A stretch of 64,000 bases of DNA from AP-15 sp963736715 (lineage in GTDB: Bacteria > Pseudomonadota > Alphaproteobacteria > ATCC43930 > CGMCC-115725): contig CAVTQA010000010.1 in NCBI GenBank assembly GCA_963736715.1, positions 124,001 through 188,000 of the forward strand, in the 5' to 3' direction. Both the position numbers and the translations under genes were made by a program. Of the stretch, positions 8,319 through 18,062 are shown in pieces; within the stretch, counting starts at the first letter, position 1, and each line of letters opens with the position of its first letter. The notes under the pieces were generated by a model that saw only the letters and a list, made by a program, of their open reading frames with translations, was not told the DNA's origin and ran no database searches.

Positions 8319-9524
8319 TCATCTCGACGGGCGGCGAGGCGCAGGCGCAGCGCGTTGAGTTTGATGAAGCCCTTCGGCGTCACGCTGGTCGTAGACCGCA
8401 TCCTCCTCGAACGTGACATGGGCGAGGCTATAGAGGCTCCGCGGCGATTTTCTGCCGACGACGCGCGCCGAACCTTTGTAGAGCTTCAGTCGCACCACCC
8501 CCTCGACATTCTCCTGGCTTTTGTCAATGAGCGCCTGCAGCATCTGGCGCTCCGGCGAAAACCAGAAGCCGTTGTAGATCAGCTCGGCGTAGCGCGGCAT
8601 CAGCTCGTCCTTCTGATGCGCGGCGCCGCGGTCGAGGGTCAGGCTCTCGATCCCACGATGGGCGGCCTGCAGGATCGTCCCGCCCGGCGTCTCGTAGACG
8701 CCCCGCGATTTCATGCCGACGAAACGGTTCTCGACGAGGTCGAGCCGGCCGACGCCGTGCCTTCCGCCAATCTCGTTCAAGCGCTGGAGCAGCGCGGCGG
8801 GAGAGAGATTTTCGCCATTCACAGCGACGGGGTCGCCGCGGTCGAAGGAGATTTCGAGATATTCGGGCTCATCGGGCGCCGCCTCGGGGGCAACGGTGCG
8901 GCTGAACACGAACTCTTCCGGCTCGACCCACGGATCTTCCAAAATTTTGCCCTCGGCGGAGACGTGCAGGAGATTGGCGTCGACCGAGAACGGGGCCTCG
9001 CCACGCTTATCCCGGGCGATCGGGATTTGATGCTGTTCCGCATATTCGAGTAGCCTGGCGCGCGAGCTCAGCTCCCATTCGCGCCATGGTGCGATGACCT
9101 TGATGCCGGGAGCGAGCGCATAATAGCTGAGCTCGAAACGCACTTGGTCGTTGCCCTTGCCCGTCGCGCCATGAGCGACGGCATCCGCGCCGACCTGGTG
9201 GGCGATCTCGATCTGTCGCTTGGCGATCAGCGGTCGCGCAATCGAGGTGCCGAGCAGGTAGGCGCCTTCGTAGAGCGCGTTGGCGCGAAACATCGGAAAC
9301 ACGAAGTCGCGGACGAACTCCTCGCGCAGATCGTCGACGAAGATCTCGCGTACGCCGAGCATCTCGGCCTTCCGGCGCGCCGGCTCCAGCTCCTCCCCTT
9401 GACCCAGATCGGCGGTGAAGGTGACGACCTCGCAGCGATAATTTTCCTGCAGCCAGCGCAAGATCACTGAAGTGTCGAGCCCTCCCGAATAAGCCAGCAC
9501 CACCTTTTTTACCCCTTCGCGCAT
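8319..9524 (-). CDS. argG: Argininosuccinate synthase, C-terminus shifted by one base
   Basis: Joins citrulline and aspartate to argininosuccinate with ATP in arginine synthesis. The N-terminal ATP loop (VVLAYSGGLDTSVIL), GATGKGNDQVRFE and GRKSPRSLYS are present over 401 residues. The last 23 residues are out of frame: the family ends ...DAEGFIKLNALRLRL, and that sequence is read when one G is removed from the GGG run at 8370-8372. The corrected protein would run on into the palindromic repeat and end PPPQAGEG at 8267. A single gene with a 395-bp leader region upstream. Confidence 0.95.
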   Translation of the reverse strand: MREGVKKVVLAYSGGLDTSVILRWLQENYRCEVVTFTADLGQGEELEPARRKAEMLGVREIFVDDLREEFVRDFVFPMFRANALYEGAYLLGTSIARPLIAKRQIEIAHQVGADAVAHGATGKGNDQVRFELSYYALAPGIKVIAPWREWELSSRARLLEYAEQHQIPIARDKRGEAPFSVDANLLHVSAEGKILEDPWVEPEEFVFSRTVAPEAAPDEPEYLEISFDRGDPVAVNGENLSPAALLQRLNEIGGRHGVGRLDLVENRFVGMKSRGVYETPGGTILQAAHRGIESLTLDRGAAHQKDELMPRYAELIYNGFWFSPERQMLQALIDKSQENVEGVVRLKLYKGSARVVGRKSPRSLYSLAHVTFEEDAVYDQRDAEGLHQTQRAAPAPRRPSR

Positions 9525-9919
9525 TCGACCACCTCAGTTCGGCAGCATCTCGGGATCATGGGTAGCCCCACGGTCGCTGATATTGGCTGATAATGCACCA
9601 AAATAACAGCCAGCGGGTTCGTCCTCAGCCGCGGAAATCCTCGTTTTTCGGCAATAGCTGACGGCGAAATAGCAGCCAGGAACAGCCAACAACAACAGCG
9701 AATGCTTGCTGTAATTCGCTGTTCCTGGTCTGCCCAACGTCGATCGCCACAGCGGGTTATCGCCTGCTCGTAAAGCGGGATCTATGAGCGAATAGCATGC
9801 GATTGCGGCAATTTTCGGGAGCGCATGGCGCAACTTCCCTTCGACAGCTGTGGCCGACCAAGGTTAAGTTGCTCCAAAACCGAGAGTCTAATCGGTCCCG
9901 CGAGAGAAAGGGAGGAAAG
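9525..9919. other. Divergent intergenic region with a hairpin
   Basis: The gap separates argG (minus) from the next plus-strand gene and should hold promoters for both. One clear structure is the inverted repeat AACAGCGAAT / ATTCGCTGTT at 9694-9723 with a 10-base loop, flanked by more CAGC-rich short repeats. I see no convincing ArgR box or riboswitch. Confidence 0.5.
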
Positions 9920-10378
9920 ATGCAGATAACCCGTCGCGACTTGGCCGTCGCGGGCGCGCTCGCGCTCGGCGTGCCGAGCCTCTTGTTCGGCACTCCTGCA
10001 TTTGCCGAAACCGGCGATGAAGCGGCGGTCAAGCAGAATGTCGAGGCGTTGCGGGAGGCGCTGCTGAAGGCGGATAAAGCCCAGTTGGAGCGGCTGACCG
10101 CCGATCAGCTGAGCTACGGCCATTCCGACGGCAGGGTCCAGAACAAGGCCGAGTTCGTCAACGGCGTGATGACCCGGAAGGCGACAGTCAAATCGCTGAC
10201 CTTCCCCGACCTCAAGATCGAGGTGGCCGGCGACGCCGCGATCGCCCGCCATCTTTATGAGTCCGAATCCGAAATGGACGGCAAAACCACCAATACCAGG
10301 ATCGGCACTCTCGAGGTCTGGCAGAAGCAGGGCGGAAACTGGAAGCTCCTAGCTCGCCAGGCATACAAGCTGGCCTGA
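9920..10378 (+). CDS. Exported nuclear transport factor 2-like (DUF4440) protein
   Basis: 152 residues from the ATG at 9920, preceded by GGAGGAAAG. A twin-arginine-type signal (ITRRDLAVAGALALGVPSLL) ends near AFAE, and the mature part is an NTF2-like fold with ADQLSYGHSDGRVQNKAEF and the closing WKLLARQAYKL. Related proteins are small periplasmic SnoaL/DUF4440 proteins of unknown ligand. Confidence 0.85.
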   Translation: MQITRRDLAVAGALALGVPSLLFGTPAFAETGDEAAVKQNVEALREALLKADKAQLERLTADQLSYGHSDGRVQNKAEFVNGVMTRKATVKSLTFPDLKIEVAGDAAIARHLYESESEMDGKTTNTRIGTLEVWQKQGGNWKLLARQAYKLA

Positions 10379-10921
10379 GAGCACGTGACTTGGTGAAGCA
10401 GTTTCCCGGTTCCGTGCTACAGTAGCCGCGCTGCGGGAGCGTCGTCGCCTTTCGCGGCCGCGGGTGGAGATGTACCGCCGGGCGCGGGGTGCGCGCCCTC
10501 CCCTCGAGACCCACCAGAACTGGCTCGAGCAGCATCGCGACCTCTACATGGACGATTTGTGCGAGCACAAGAATGAGGCACGACGGGATCCGCCCCATGA
10601 TGCAACGACGAGCCTTCACTGCATTCGGCAGGAGACAACCGAATAAACCCAGAAACCGGCTCCGGTCCGACGGGCAGATCGGGTCGAAACTCCAATATGG
10701 CGCCGTCGAGGTGACCAGAGCATTGGCACCGGAGCTCAATGCGCCAGCGGGTCGGTGCGGCTCGGCGCATCGCAAAAGCTAAGTATGCGCCAGACCGTGT
10801 ATGCTTTTTGCTAAATTAAGGGAAGATTTGCGAGGCTTCGCAGATTTTTACATAATGGAGTATGCGCCTTGATAGTGGCTCGTGATAGCGCAGACCCACA
10901 ACATTTAGAGATGCACTCCCA
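10379..10921. other. Intergenic stretch without a supported gene
   Basis: About 540 bp between the NTF2-like gene and the convergent HEPN gene. A 60-codon frame at 10464-10646 exists but has no recognisable family, no ribosome binding site and unremarkable codon use. The right half becomes more AT-rich toward the HEPN/DUF262 cassette. Confidence 0.4.
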
Positions 10922-11551
10922 TCACATCCTCTCCAACATTGCATGCTGAAAACGGTCTGCCAAAACGATCAGAAGGTTAGCTGTAAACTCTACATGATCC
11001 GCAATATCGAGCGCGGACAGGTCTGGCGGATCACCATGCGCAACGCTATGTCGCCAGCCAACTACCTCCCTGTCTAGTCGAATTCGATACCGTTGCATGG
11101 ACGAGAGGTCTATGTTGAGAACAAAAAAATTTTCCGCGAGGCGTTCGAAGCTGAGGTTCGATCGGGCCTCTACGAGAGTATCGTCAAAGGAGTCGAAGCC
11201 GCATTCTAGCCGCACTTGAAGATCTTCGACGAATTGCCGTCTAGCATCGTACGAATGGCTCCTTGCTTTCAGGGATTCGAAATCCGCATGGAAGGCCCCT
11301 AGGAGCAACATCCAGTCAGTGTCGCGGATCTTGCCGCCACGGTCTCGAAGAAAGCGAATATAGGCGTGCACGCAATCATTGTAAAAGCCCTCCCAATTCG
11401 CATAGGCCAAAACGACCGTGGCCTTTGAGTTAACTCCAGCAGGGTCAGGCACTCTGTCGGTGCTGAATCTTCGCTTGATCTCTGATAGCTCTCTAGCTCT
11501 TCGAATGCGGGCGGCATCAATCTCGTCGAAATACTGATCGAGATCAGGCAT
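10922..11551 (-). CDS. MAE_28990/MAE_18760-like HEPN family protein (putative RNase)
   Basis: 209 residues from the ATG at 11551 (MPDLDQYF). It matches the HEPN subgroup with the YANWEGFYNDCVHAYIRFLR block near the N-terminus and the HEPN catalytic motif R-x4-H in GWRHSVAHGDPPD near the C-terminus. HEPN proteins of this kind are predicted metal-independent RNases in toxin or antiphage systems. Its start overlaps the DUF262 stop by 8 bp, so the pair is translationally coupled. The product and target are inferred, not shown. Confidence 0.82.
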   Translation of the reverse strand: MPDLDQYFDEIDAARIRRARELSEIKRRFSTDRVPDPAGVNSKATVVLAYANWEGFYNDCVHAYIRFLRDRGGKIRDTDWMLLLGAFHADFESLKARSHSYDARRQFVEDLQVRLECGFDSFDDTLVEARSNLSFERLAENFFVLNIDLSSMQRYRIRLDREVVGWRHSVAHGDPPDLSALDIADHVEFTANLLIVLADRFQHAMLERM

Positions 11552-12662
11552 TAGGATTAAACCACCGCGATCCAAATGCAACACTGCGCTGGAGCCTAAC
11601 GCTGCCCCGCAGCCCCGGTGAACTCATTTCTGCAACTTCAGGCTGATGCCAGAAACCCTCAACCTTTCCCCTTACGAATCCATCGGGGTCTTCGGTCGCC
11701 AGTATCGCGTCTTTGTGCCGCGCTACGCCGACACAAATGCCTTCGAGCGCTCTTAATGAAAAGCGTGGGGCGATGCCGGCCGGTCGATCTTCCGGCGGGA
11801 TCAATGCTCTGTCTCCGAAGAGGCGGTGTAGAGTCTCCACTGACCAGCCGATCTGCCTCAAGACGTGGTCGCGATCGTGTTCACCCATTATTTTCAAGAT
11901 GGCTTGATCGAGGAACTCCTGGACGTCTCTGCCCCGCGGGAATTCTTCGTAAGTGTGGACGACTAGGCGAACAGCGTATTCCAGGTCTTGTTGATTCTGC
12001 TTCTGATCCGCCGATATTCGGAAAATTGCCTGAAAATCCACGCGTTGTGCGAATTTCCTTAAAGCATTAGTGAAATCCACGTCCGCTAGTACCATCGAGC
12101 AAGTGCGAACCTCCTGTTCGTTAGCATAAGCACCACCCCGGTTCAGGCGCTGAAAAAGATCGAACTTCGTCTTAGGATCACTCGGATGTTTCAGGATCTG
12201 AAAATCGATGCGATGCCGCCTAAAAAACAACTGAAGAGCTTTATCAAGCGTCTCCTCTTCCTCCTCTTTCGCCTGCCAGACGACGCCATTGAGCGAGGGC
12301 AAGTATTTCGTCCCAAGAAGCTTGGACCGTCTCATTTTCCCAGTGTCTGGATCTTTGAGGACTCCCATAAATTCAAGAACCGTCGATATCCGCTGTAGGC
12401 CGTCTATAAGCTCCCATGTCCCATTCTCGTTTTCATAGACGAATGCTGGAGGAATTGGGATACCTATTAAAATCGACTTTACAAAATTGGATTTTCGATC
12501 ATCTGACCACCGAAATAGCCGTTGGAAGTCCGGAAGTATGTTCAATTCGGCGTTCGCATACATGTTAGCTACTTCGCCGATTGTAATCTGTACCGTATCA
12601 GTGCTGACGGTACGCTTGGCCTCGTCGATCTCGTCCTTGAGCATGCGTTTCGTCCAACCCAA
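11544..12662 (-). CDS. DUF262 domain-containing protein
   Basis: 372 residues. DUF262 hallmarks: LPDFQRLFRWSDDRKSNFVKSILIGIPIPP, then WELIDGLQRISTVLEF (the DGQQR-like ParB/Srx-type nucleotide motif) and FDLFQRLNRGGAYANEQEVR. DUF262 is the N-terminal nucleotide-hydrolysing half of GmrSD-type type IV restriction enzymes; here no DUF1524 HNH domain is seen and the effector role is likely taken by the downstream HEPN protein. Base composition is lower in GC than the surrounding genes, in keeping with acquired defence DNA. Confidence 0.88.
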   Translation of the reverse strand: MGWTKRMLKDEIDEAKRTVSTDTVQITIGEVANMYANAELNILPDFQRLFRWSDDRKSNFVKSILIGIPIPPAFVYENENGTWELIDGLQRISTVLEFMGVLKDPDTGKMRRSKLLGTKYLPSLNGVVWQAKEEEEETLDKALQLFFRRHRIDFQILKHPSDPKTKFDLFQRLNRGGAYANEQEVRTCSMVLADVDFTNALRKFAQRVDFQAIFRISADQKQNQQDLEYAVRLVVHTYEEFPRGRDVQEFLDQAILKIMGEHDRDHVLRQIGWSVETLHRLFGDRALIPPEDRPAGIAPRFSLRALEGICVGVARHKDAILATEDPDGFVRGKVEGFWHQPEVAEMSSPGLRGSVRLQRSVAFGSRWFNPNA

Positions 12663-13151
12663 TGGTAGCCCACAAACTTATCACATCAGGGGTTTCCGGG
12701 TATGTTCAACCGCTAAATGCACGTAGAAGATCGCACGGAATTTACCGCGTATGGGTTTGACCGATTTGCAGATTGTCGGAAAGCTCCGTTGACGCGCGTC
12801 TCGGCGGTGGACGCCGCACTGGGGTATCAGAACTCAGAAATTGGGCAAGAAATATGACCCCTTGACGTCCAAAGGCTTTTTCCGTGCAAAAAGGTAGTAC
12901 AAATAATATCCGCGAATTTCGCCTACGCGCGGGATCAACGGTCGGTCAAAGCGTTGAATAGCCGGTGCCTCGCGAGACCGAGGGTGGAGCATCAGTCCGC
13001 ATGACCGAGTGCGCTTCCGGTATCTCGCGGAAGCGGTGGAATCAGCCATGTATTCGTCCGAGGCCGACCTCTCGCTCAGCGGACATTCTGCTATACGCGC
13101 TGATGAGACGTTTTACCTTAGCACGGGTTAGCTGCAACGCTCTACGCGGGT
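12663..13151. other. Intergenic stretch without a supported gene
   Basis: About 490 bp upstream of the DUF262 cassette and downstream of the cytochrome-like gene. It must hold the cassette promoter, but no clear -35/-10 pair, repeat or RNA stands out. The segment is moderately AT-rich near 12870-12920. Confidence 0.4.
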
Positions 13152-15394
13152 TCAATGCGCGAGCGGGTCGGGGCGGAGCTGGAAGTTGACGACGAGCGGG
13201 CTCGAGAGGGTCGCTTGGGTGTGGGCCCGGGGCGCCTGGGGCCGGCGCGTCGATGCCTTCGATGTGGAAGGGGGTGCGGTTGCCCGAGGTCACCCAGAGT
13301 TCGCGGCCCTTCCAGCCGGCGTTCGGGTCGTCGATCCGGCCTTCCAGACCCTTGGCGAAAAAACCCATTGGATAAGGCACGCGCAATTCGACGATCTGGC
13401 CGCCGACCAGCGCGTGCAATGAATCCGACTGGTTGCCGGTCTCGAATGGTACGTTGGCGCCGAGCCCCAAAATGTTGTGCTGGTCGACCCACATATAATA
13501 CGGGTTCTCCTCCGCGCCGGGATCACCCTGAAAGCCCGGTCCCGGCAAGGCGTAGAACGAAAAGCCCTCGGGGCATTTCTCGCCCTTCTCGGCGCCCGGG
13601 CCGTTGAGCGGCCCCTGGCATTTGCGGCGGTCGAAGCTGGCAATGTGGCCGCTGTCGAGCGGCAGCCACGCGACGCCGTTCCTGTCGACATCCATGCCGC
13701 GGATGCCAAAGCCGGGCAGTGGTACTTTGTAGATCTCGGCGAGCGCCGTGTCCGGAGGGTTGGCGCCCGGATCGAGGCGGATGATGTAGCCGGGATGGGC
13801 CAGGCTCGAGCCCCAGATGGTCTTGTCGGCCGGCGAATAGGCGATCGCGTACATGCCGTAGGGGATCCGCGTGTCCTTGCTGTAATCGGGCGGCTGGCCG
13901 GGCTCGTTCCAGCTCTCGGTGCGCTTGCCGGTGCCGACGGTATCGACGATCAGCGGCGTCCAGCCCTGAGCTTTCGCTGCATCACCCGTCTCCCAGAACA
14001 GTTTGGTGTTGATCCAGCCGACGACGGCCAGCTCCGGCACGGGGGCTCCGCCTAGTCCGGTGTTGTTGCTGAGCCAGAGCGTGTTGTCGGCGTCCTCGGC
14101 GAAGTTCAGGTGATGCGTGCCGAAGCAGGTGTCGATAGTGGTAAATTTCTGCGTCTTCGGGTCGTACACCGTGACCTGACGCGAATTCTGGAAGAAGCCC
14201 TCATGCGGCACGTCGAGCGGATAAAGCTGGGCCGAGCGCAGCGATGAACCTTTCTTGCAATACGCCGGGATATCATTGGGCGCGCGGTTCTGAGCTGCCC
14301 AGTAGACGCGCCCGTCCTGGTCCATCACCGAGGTGTGTGCGTTGACCTTGCTGTCCCAGGTCTGCTCCATACCCCAATAGGGCGACGGATTGACGACCTG
14401 ATTGGCGAGCGCCGAACTGGGCGTATTGGGGCGGAACGGCGGCTGGATCGTCGTCTTTGTGTTGTGCACCGGGTCGAGCACCGGCTGCGCATTGCTGCTG
14501 AGCTCGGTGTCGCCGTAGATCGGGCCGTAGGCGTTGACCGTCGGATTGCGCCGGTCGGTCGTCGTCAGGTCGTGCAGATAATGCTTGGGGTCGAGCCAGT
14601 CGCGCACCGTCACGACGATGTTGCGCTCGACGCCGACCGGCCGCGGCGGGCTGCGGCTCGGCAGTTCGCCCGCCTGGATGCGGTCGGTCCAATCGGCGAG
14701 CGCCTTCAGGTGGCCGCCATCCGGCGTCATCAGCTGAGTGATGAAATTCACCATGTCGTGCCCGGCCGGTCCGACCGACAGCCGATACGACCACGCGTCC
14801 TGCGACGACTCAAACTGGCCGAGTTTTGGCGACAGGTACCGCGTCGCGTAATTGCCGATCTGATGGCAATTGCCGCAGCCATTGGTCTTGATGAAATTCA
14901 GCCATTGGTCCTGGGTCTTGAAATTTTCGGGTATGCCGTTGCCTTTATCGCCGGTGCCGGGGAAGCGGCTCTGGTCCGGGATCTTGATCATCGAAGCCCA
15001 GTAGATCGCCGGATAATACTGCGCCGCCGCAGTCGAGGCTCGGCGCCGTTTCGGCCGTCAGGTTGAGGATCTTGCCCGGCTCGGCCGCGACTTTTGGCGA
15101 GTTGACGAGACCGTAGCCGCGCACCCAAACCTGGTAATGGGCCTTCGGCAGATCCGGGACGACGTAGCGCCCGCGTTCGTCGGTGACCGCGATTTTGGCG
15201 AAACGCGTGCCGAGCTCGGTGGTCTGCGCGATGACCCAGACGCCGGCTTCCGGCCCGAACCGGCTGGTGACCACGCCGCCGATATCGTCATCGTCGATGG
15301 CAACCGCCGGGGCGGGGTTCTGCTGAGCGCGTGCCCCCGCCGCAAACATCGCCATGGCCAGTACTGCTGCGAAAAGGGTTTTGCCGGCGCTCAT
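13152..15394 (-). pseudogene. Exported carboxypeptidase-regulatory-like / c-type cytochrome / beta-propeller protein, frameshifted twice
   Basis: The ATG at 15394 opens with a signal peptide (LFAAVLAMAMFAAGARAQ) and a carboxypeptidase-regulatory-like domain (DERGRYVVPDLPKAHYQVWVRGYGL). After a frame change near 15030-15045 comes QYYPAIYWASMIKIPDQ and a haem c motif CGNCH (NGCGNCHQIGN), then repeated beta-propeller segments (TDTCFGTHHLNFAEDADNTL, RGMDVDRNGVAWLPLDS). A second frame change near 13223-13228 restores the end SSPLVVNFQLRPDPLAH, stopping at 13152. Each join needs one base removed. It is probably a periplasmic redox or lyase-like protein; substrate unknown. Confidence 0.75.
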
Positions 15395-15471
15395 GATGTC
15401 TCCCCAACCCTCATTGATTTCAGAAGTGTTCGGCGCATAGTAGCCCAAATCCGTTGCAAGGAATCACCGAC

Positions 15472-16395
15472 ATGCTGCCGACCCCAAAATTTCACCACAT
15501 GCATCTGAACTCGACCGATCCCAATGCCGCGATCGATTTCTATACACGGCAGTTTCCGAGCACCGCAAAGGGGAGTTGGGGCGGCTTTCCGGCGCTGAAA
15601 TCACCGAACGACGTCATGGTGCTGTTCACCAAAATCGATACGCCGCCGGTGATCGAGCCGCAGAGCGCGATCTGGCATTTCGGCTGGCACGTCACCAACT
15701 CGCGCCGCTGTCTCGGAACCTACAAGACCCGGCGCGAGGTCGAGCTGTTGCCGCTCTACACGAGCGAGGAGGGCGGCTCGGTGCTAATCAGCAGCGACAC
15801 CTGGCCGGGCCAGGGCGGCGTGCTCGGGCTGACCAAGGCGCAGATTGCCGAGGCAAGGCAGAAAGGCCTCGGGCCGGCCGGCGGCGGAGGCTTCGCCTAT
15901 ATGAAGGGGCCCGATGACGCGCTCGTCGAATATGCCGGCGACCACCCGGCCGAGCGCTTTAATCACGTGCACCTCTATCAGGAAGATCCGCTGTGCGCGC
16001 AGCTGTGGTATCAGAGGCATTTGAACGCGCCGCCGCGGGCCGGCTGGGGCGGCGCACCCGTGACCGAGGCCGACTGCAAGGTGACGCGCGGCGCCGACCG
16101 CACTTGGCCGGCGCTCAACCGCGAAGGGATGTTCCGGTCGCCCCGGGCCGGCGTCGAATTCGGCGACGTCGCGCTGATCTGGTACGCCAACCAGGGCGAC
16201 CGGCCGCTCGTCGGCTCACGCGGGCAATTGCAGGATCACATCGCGTTGAGCGTCACCGATCTCGACGCTTGGATCGATAAATTGCGCAGCGAAGGTGTCA
16301 ATTTCTTCGAAGACCCCTACGCGCTCGGCGACACGCGCGCCGTCATGATCGAAGGCCCGAGCCGCGAAGCCCTGGAATTGGTCGAGACGCTATAG
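15472..16395 (+). CDS. VOC family (glyoxalase/bleomycin resistance-type) protein
   Basis: 307 residues from the ATG at 15472. Two vicinal-oxygen-chelate modules are visible: FHHMHLNSTDPNAAIDFYTR at the N-terminus and FNHVHLYQEDPLCAQLWYQR in the middle, with a third His-containing strand in LQDHIALSVTDLDAWIDKL. Such proteins bind a divalent metal and act as dioxygenases, isomerases or lyases. Divergent from the cytochrome-like gene with 77 bp between them. Confidence 0.82.
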   Translation: MLPTPKFHHMHLNSTDPNAAIDFYTRQFPSTAKGSWGGFPALKSPNDVMVLFTKIDTPPVIEPQSAIWHFGWHVTNSRRCLGTYKTRREVELLPLYTSEEGGSVLISSDTWPGQGGVLGLTKAQIAEARQKGLGPAGGGGFAYMKGPDDALVEYAGDHPAERFNHVHLYQEDPLCAQLWYQRHLNAPPRAGWGGAPVTEADCKVTRGADRTWPALNREGMFRSPRAGVEFGDVALIWYANQGDRPLVGSRGQLQDHIALSVTDLDAWIDKLRSEGVNFFEDPYALGDTRAVMIEGPSREALELVETL

Positions 16396-16405
16396 TCTAA
16401 AGAGA

Positions 16406-16432
16406 GGTGCTCGGGCGCAGAGCACCCGGGCA
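16406..16432 (+). terminator. Possible weak terminator hairpin after the VOC gene
   Basis: Inverted repeat GGTGCTC / GAGCACC with a 7-base loop begins 10 bp after the VOC stop codon and is followed by a short T-containing tail (ATTTCG). The T-run is poor, so Rho-independent function is uncertain. The rest of the gap to 16748 shows no supported gene. Confidence 0.4.
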
Positions 16433-16748
16433 TTTCGATCTAATTGCGTCAGCCCCGGTGGACGGCGCTGGGCTGCAGACCCTTGCTCAGGCGAGAACGG
16501 CGTTCTCTACGCGATCCATCCGCCGCGTGGGCTTGGTGCCCCAACTTTGCCGCCGAACCGTTGACCTGAACCCATCCGTGGCCGTCGAACTTTTGCGCGT
16601 ATCCGCCGGCCAAAACGTCGAGTCGACGCCCCAGACCGTTCTCAAATCCTTTTCATCGAAGCTACCCGTCTTCCAAGCAGCGCACTGCGCACAATAGACG
16701 TGTGATGCGCCTCACACTGACGGCAATTCTGCGCGGGGAGCAGCGCGC

Positions 16749-17795
16749 CTAACCCAACCGGTAGAATTTTGTCGCGGTGCCGGCGAAGAGAGCGGTTTTT
16801 TCGGTGCCGGAGCAGCCGGCGGCGATGCGCTTGAAGGCGTTCCACAGCGCGGCGTAGCCGCAGCTGCCTTTATCGACCGGGAAGTTGCTCTCGAACATCG
16901 CGCGCTCCGGGCCGAAGGCTGCGATGCAGGTCTCGATATAGGGCCGCCATGCAGCAGCAAGGTCTTCCGAGCTGGGCGGCAATTCGCCGGTGTGAAATGT
17001 GAACCCGAACATCCGCATTCCGAGCCCACCCAGCTTGACATGCACATTGGGGCAGGCCGCCAGCTCACGAATCCGCGCGCTCCACTCGGCGAAGACCTCG
17101 TCGCGCTTGCCGGCATAGCGGCCGAGCCCGATCGGGCCGCCGACATGGTCGAGCACGATCTTCGTCTCGGGAAAGGCGCGCGCCAGATCGACCAGCTCGC
17201 CGAGTTGCGTGTGATACATCCATGCGTCGAAGCTGAGGCGGAGTGGGGCGAGCCGGGCGAAAGCTTCGCGCACACGGCTGTCCCGAAGCAGCCCCTCTGG
17301 CCGGGCTATCGTCGATCCCCACGCCGCCTGGTCGGGATGCGAGGCGGTGATGAAGCGGATGCCGCGGAACCGGCCGCCGCCGGCCGCAATCATGGCTTCG
17401 AGCACCTTCTCGACCGCCGCGCCGAGCGTCAGGTCGGCATAGCCGACAATGCCGGCGCAGACCTGCGTCTTCCCATAGGTCCCGCTCGCAGCCATCGCCG
17501 CAACGCCGTTGGCGAACTCGATTTCGCCGACCGGGCGCAGCTCGGCGGGGCCCGTGGCGCGGTACATCGACAGCCACTCGAGGTACACGGTCGCGGTGAC
17601 GTTGTGGCCGCTGCCGAGGTCGGCAAGCAGTTCCGGCAGCAGATAGCGGCCGGTTTCGGGCCGGTCGACCAGGTGATGGTGCGGGTCGACGATCGGCAGA
17701 TCGGGCTCGATGATCTCTTCGCGGCGCCGCTCGAGCCACTCCTGCCGGACCGGCAGATGCAAGCTCTGCGCCGCTGAGCTGGTCGCGGGTTGCAT
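16749..17795 (-). CDS. Amidohydrolase family protein (metal-dependent TIM-barrel)
   Basis: 348 residues from the ATG at 17795. Amidohydrolase_2 features: LPIVDPHHHLVDR (first metal-binding His pair), GRFRGIRFITASHP, TKIVLDHVGGPIG and ERAMFESNFPVDKGSCGY near the C-terminus. Related enzymes include 2-pyrone-4,6-dicarboxylate hydrolases and lactone hydrolases; the substrate is not evident. It follows a 61-residue gene by 17 bp and probably shares its transcript. Confidence 0.87.
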   Translation of the reverse strand: MQPATSSAAQSLHLPVRQEWLERRREEIIEPDLPIVDPHHHLVDRPETGRYLLPELLADLGSGHNVTATVYLEWLSMYRATGPAELRPVGEIEFANGVAAMAASGTYGKTQVCAGIVGYADLTLGAAVEKVLEAMIAAGGGRFRGIRFITASHPDQAAWGSTIARPEGLLRDSRVREAFARLAPLRLSFDAWMYHTQLGELVDLARAFPETKIVLDHVGGPIGLGRYAGKRDEVFAEWSARIRELAACPNVHVKLGGLGMRMFGFTFHTGELPPSSEDLAAAWRPYIETCIAAFGPERAMFESNFPVDKGSCGYAALWNAFKRIAAGCSGTEKTALFAGTATKFYRLG

Positions 17796-17812
17796 CGGGC
17801 CCCCCGAACTGC

Positions 17813-17998
17813 TCACTGCAGTATATCGGTGTTGCCTCTGCCGATGCGCTCGGCGGCGCGCTCCGCCAAACGGTCGTACCCTTCCGCAATATCGAACATG
17901 ATCCGCCGCGCCTCGGGGTCGGGCATGATTTCGGCGACGGTCCGAGTTTCTTCGGCGCGGCCCCACCAGTGTTCGGCGTCATCGAGCAGTGTCTTCAT
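17813..17998 (-). CDS. Small conserved-looking cytoplasmic protein
   Basis: 61 residues from the ATG at 17998 (MKTLLDDAEHWWGRAEETRT), highly charged and helical, with a DPEARRIMFDIAEGYDRLAERA segment. Short proteins of this type are frequent in Bradyrhizobium-like genomes and have no assigned role. Placed just before the amidohydrolase gene. Confidence 0.7.
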   Translation of the reverse strand: MKTLLDDAEHWWGRAEETRTVAEIMPDPEARRIMFDIAEGYDRLAERAAERIGRGNTDILQ

Positions 17999-18062
17999 TT
18001 GCACACCTCCGCCACCAGACCGAGTCCTATCCCCGAATCCATGCGGGGTCATCAGGATCGCT

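Noticed and set aside
9525..9919. Riboswitch or T-box upstream of argG
   Set aside because: Only a simple hairpin at 9694-9723 is visible; no conserved T-box or aptamer elements.
10464..10646. 60-codon frame between the NTF2-like gene and the HEPN gene
   Set aside because: No ribosome binding site, no family resemblance, composition typical of chance frames in GC-rich DNA.
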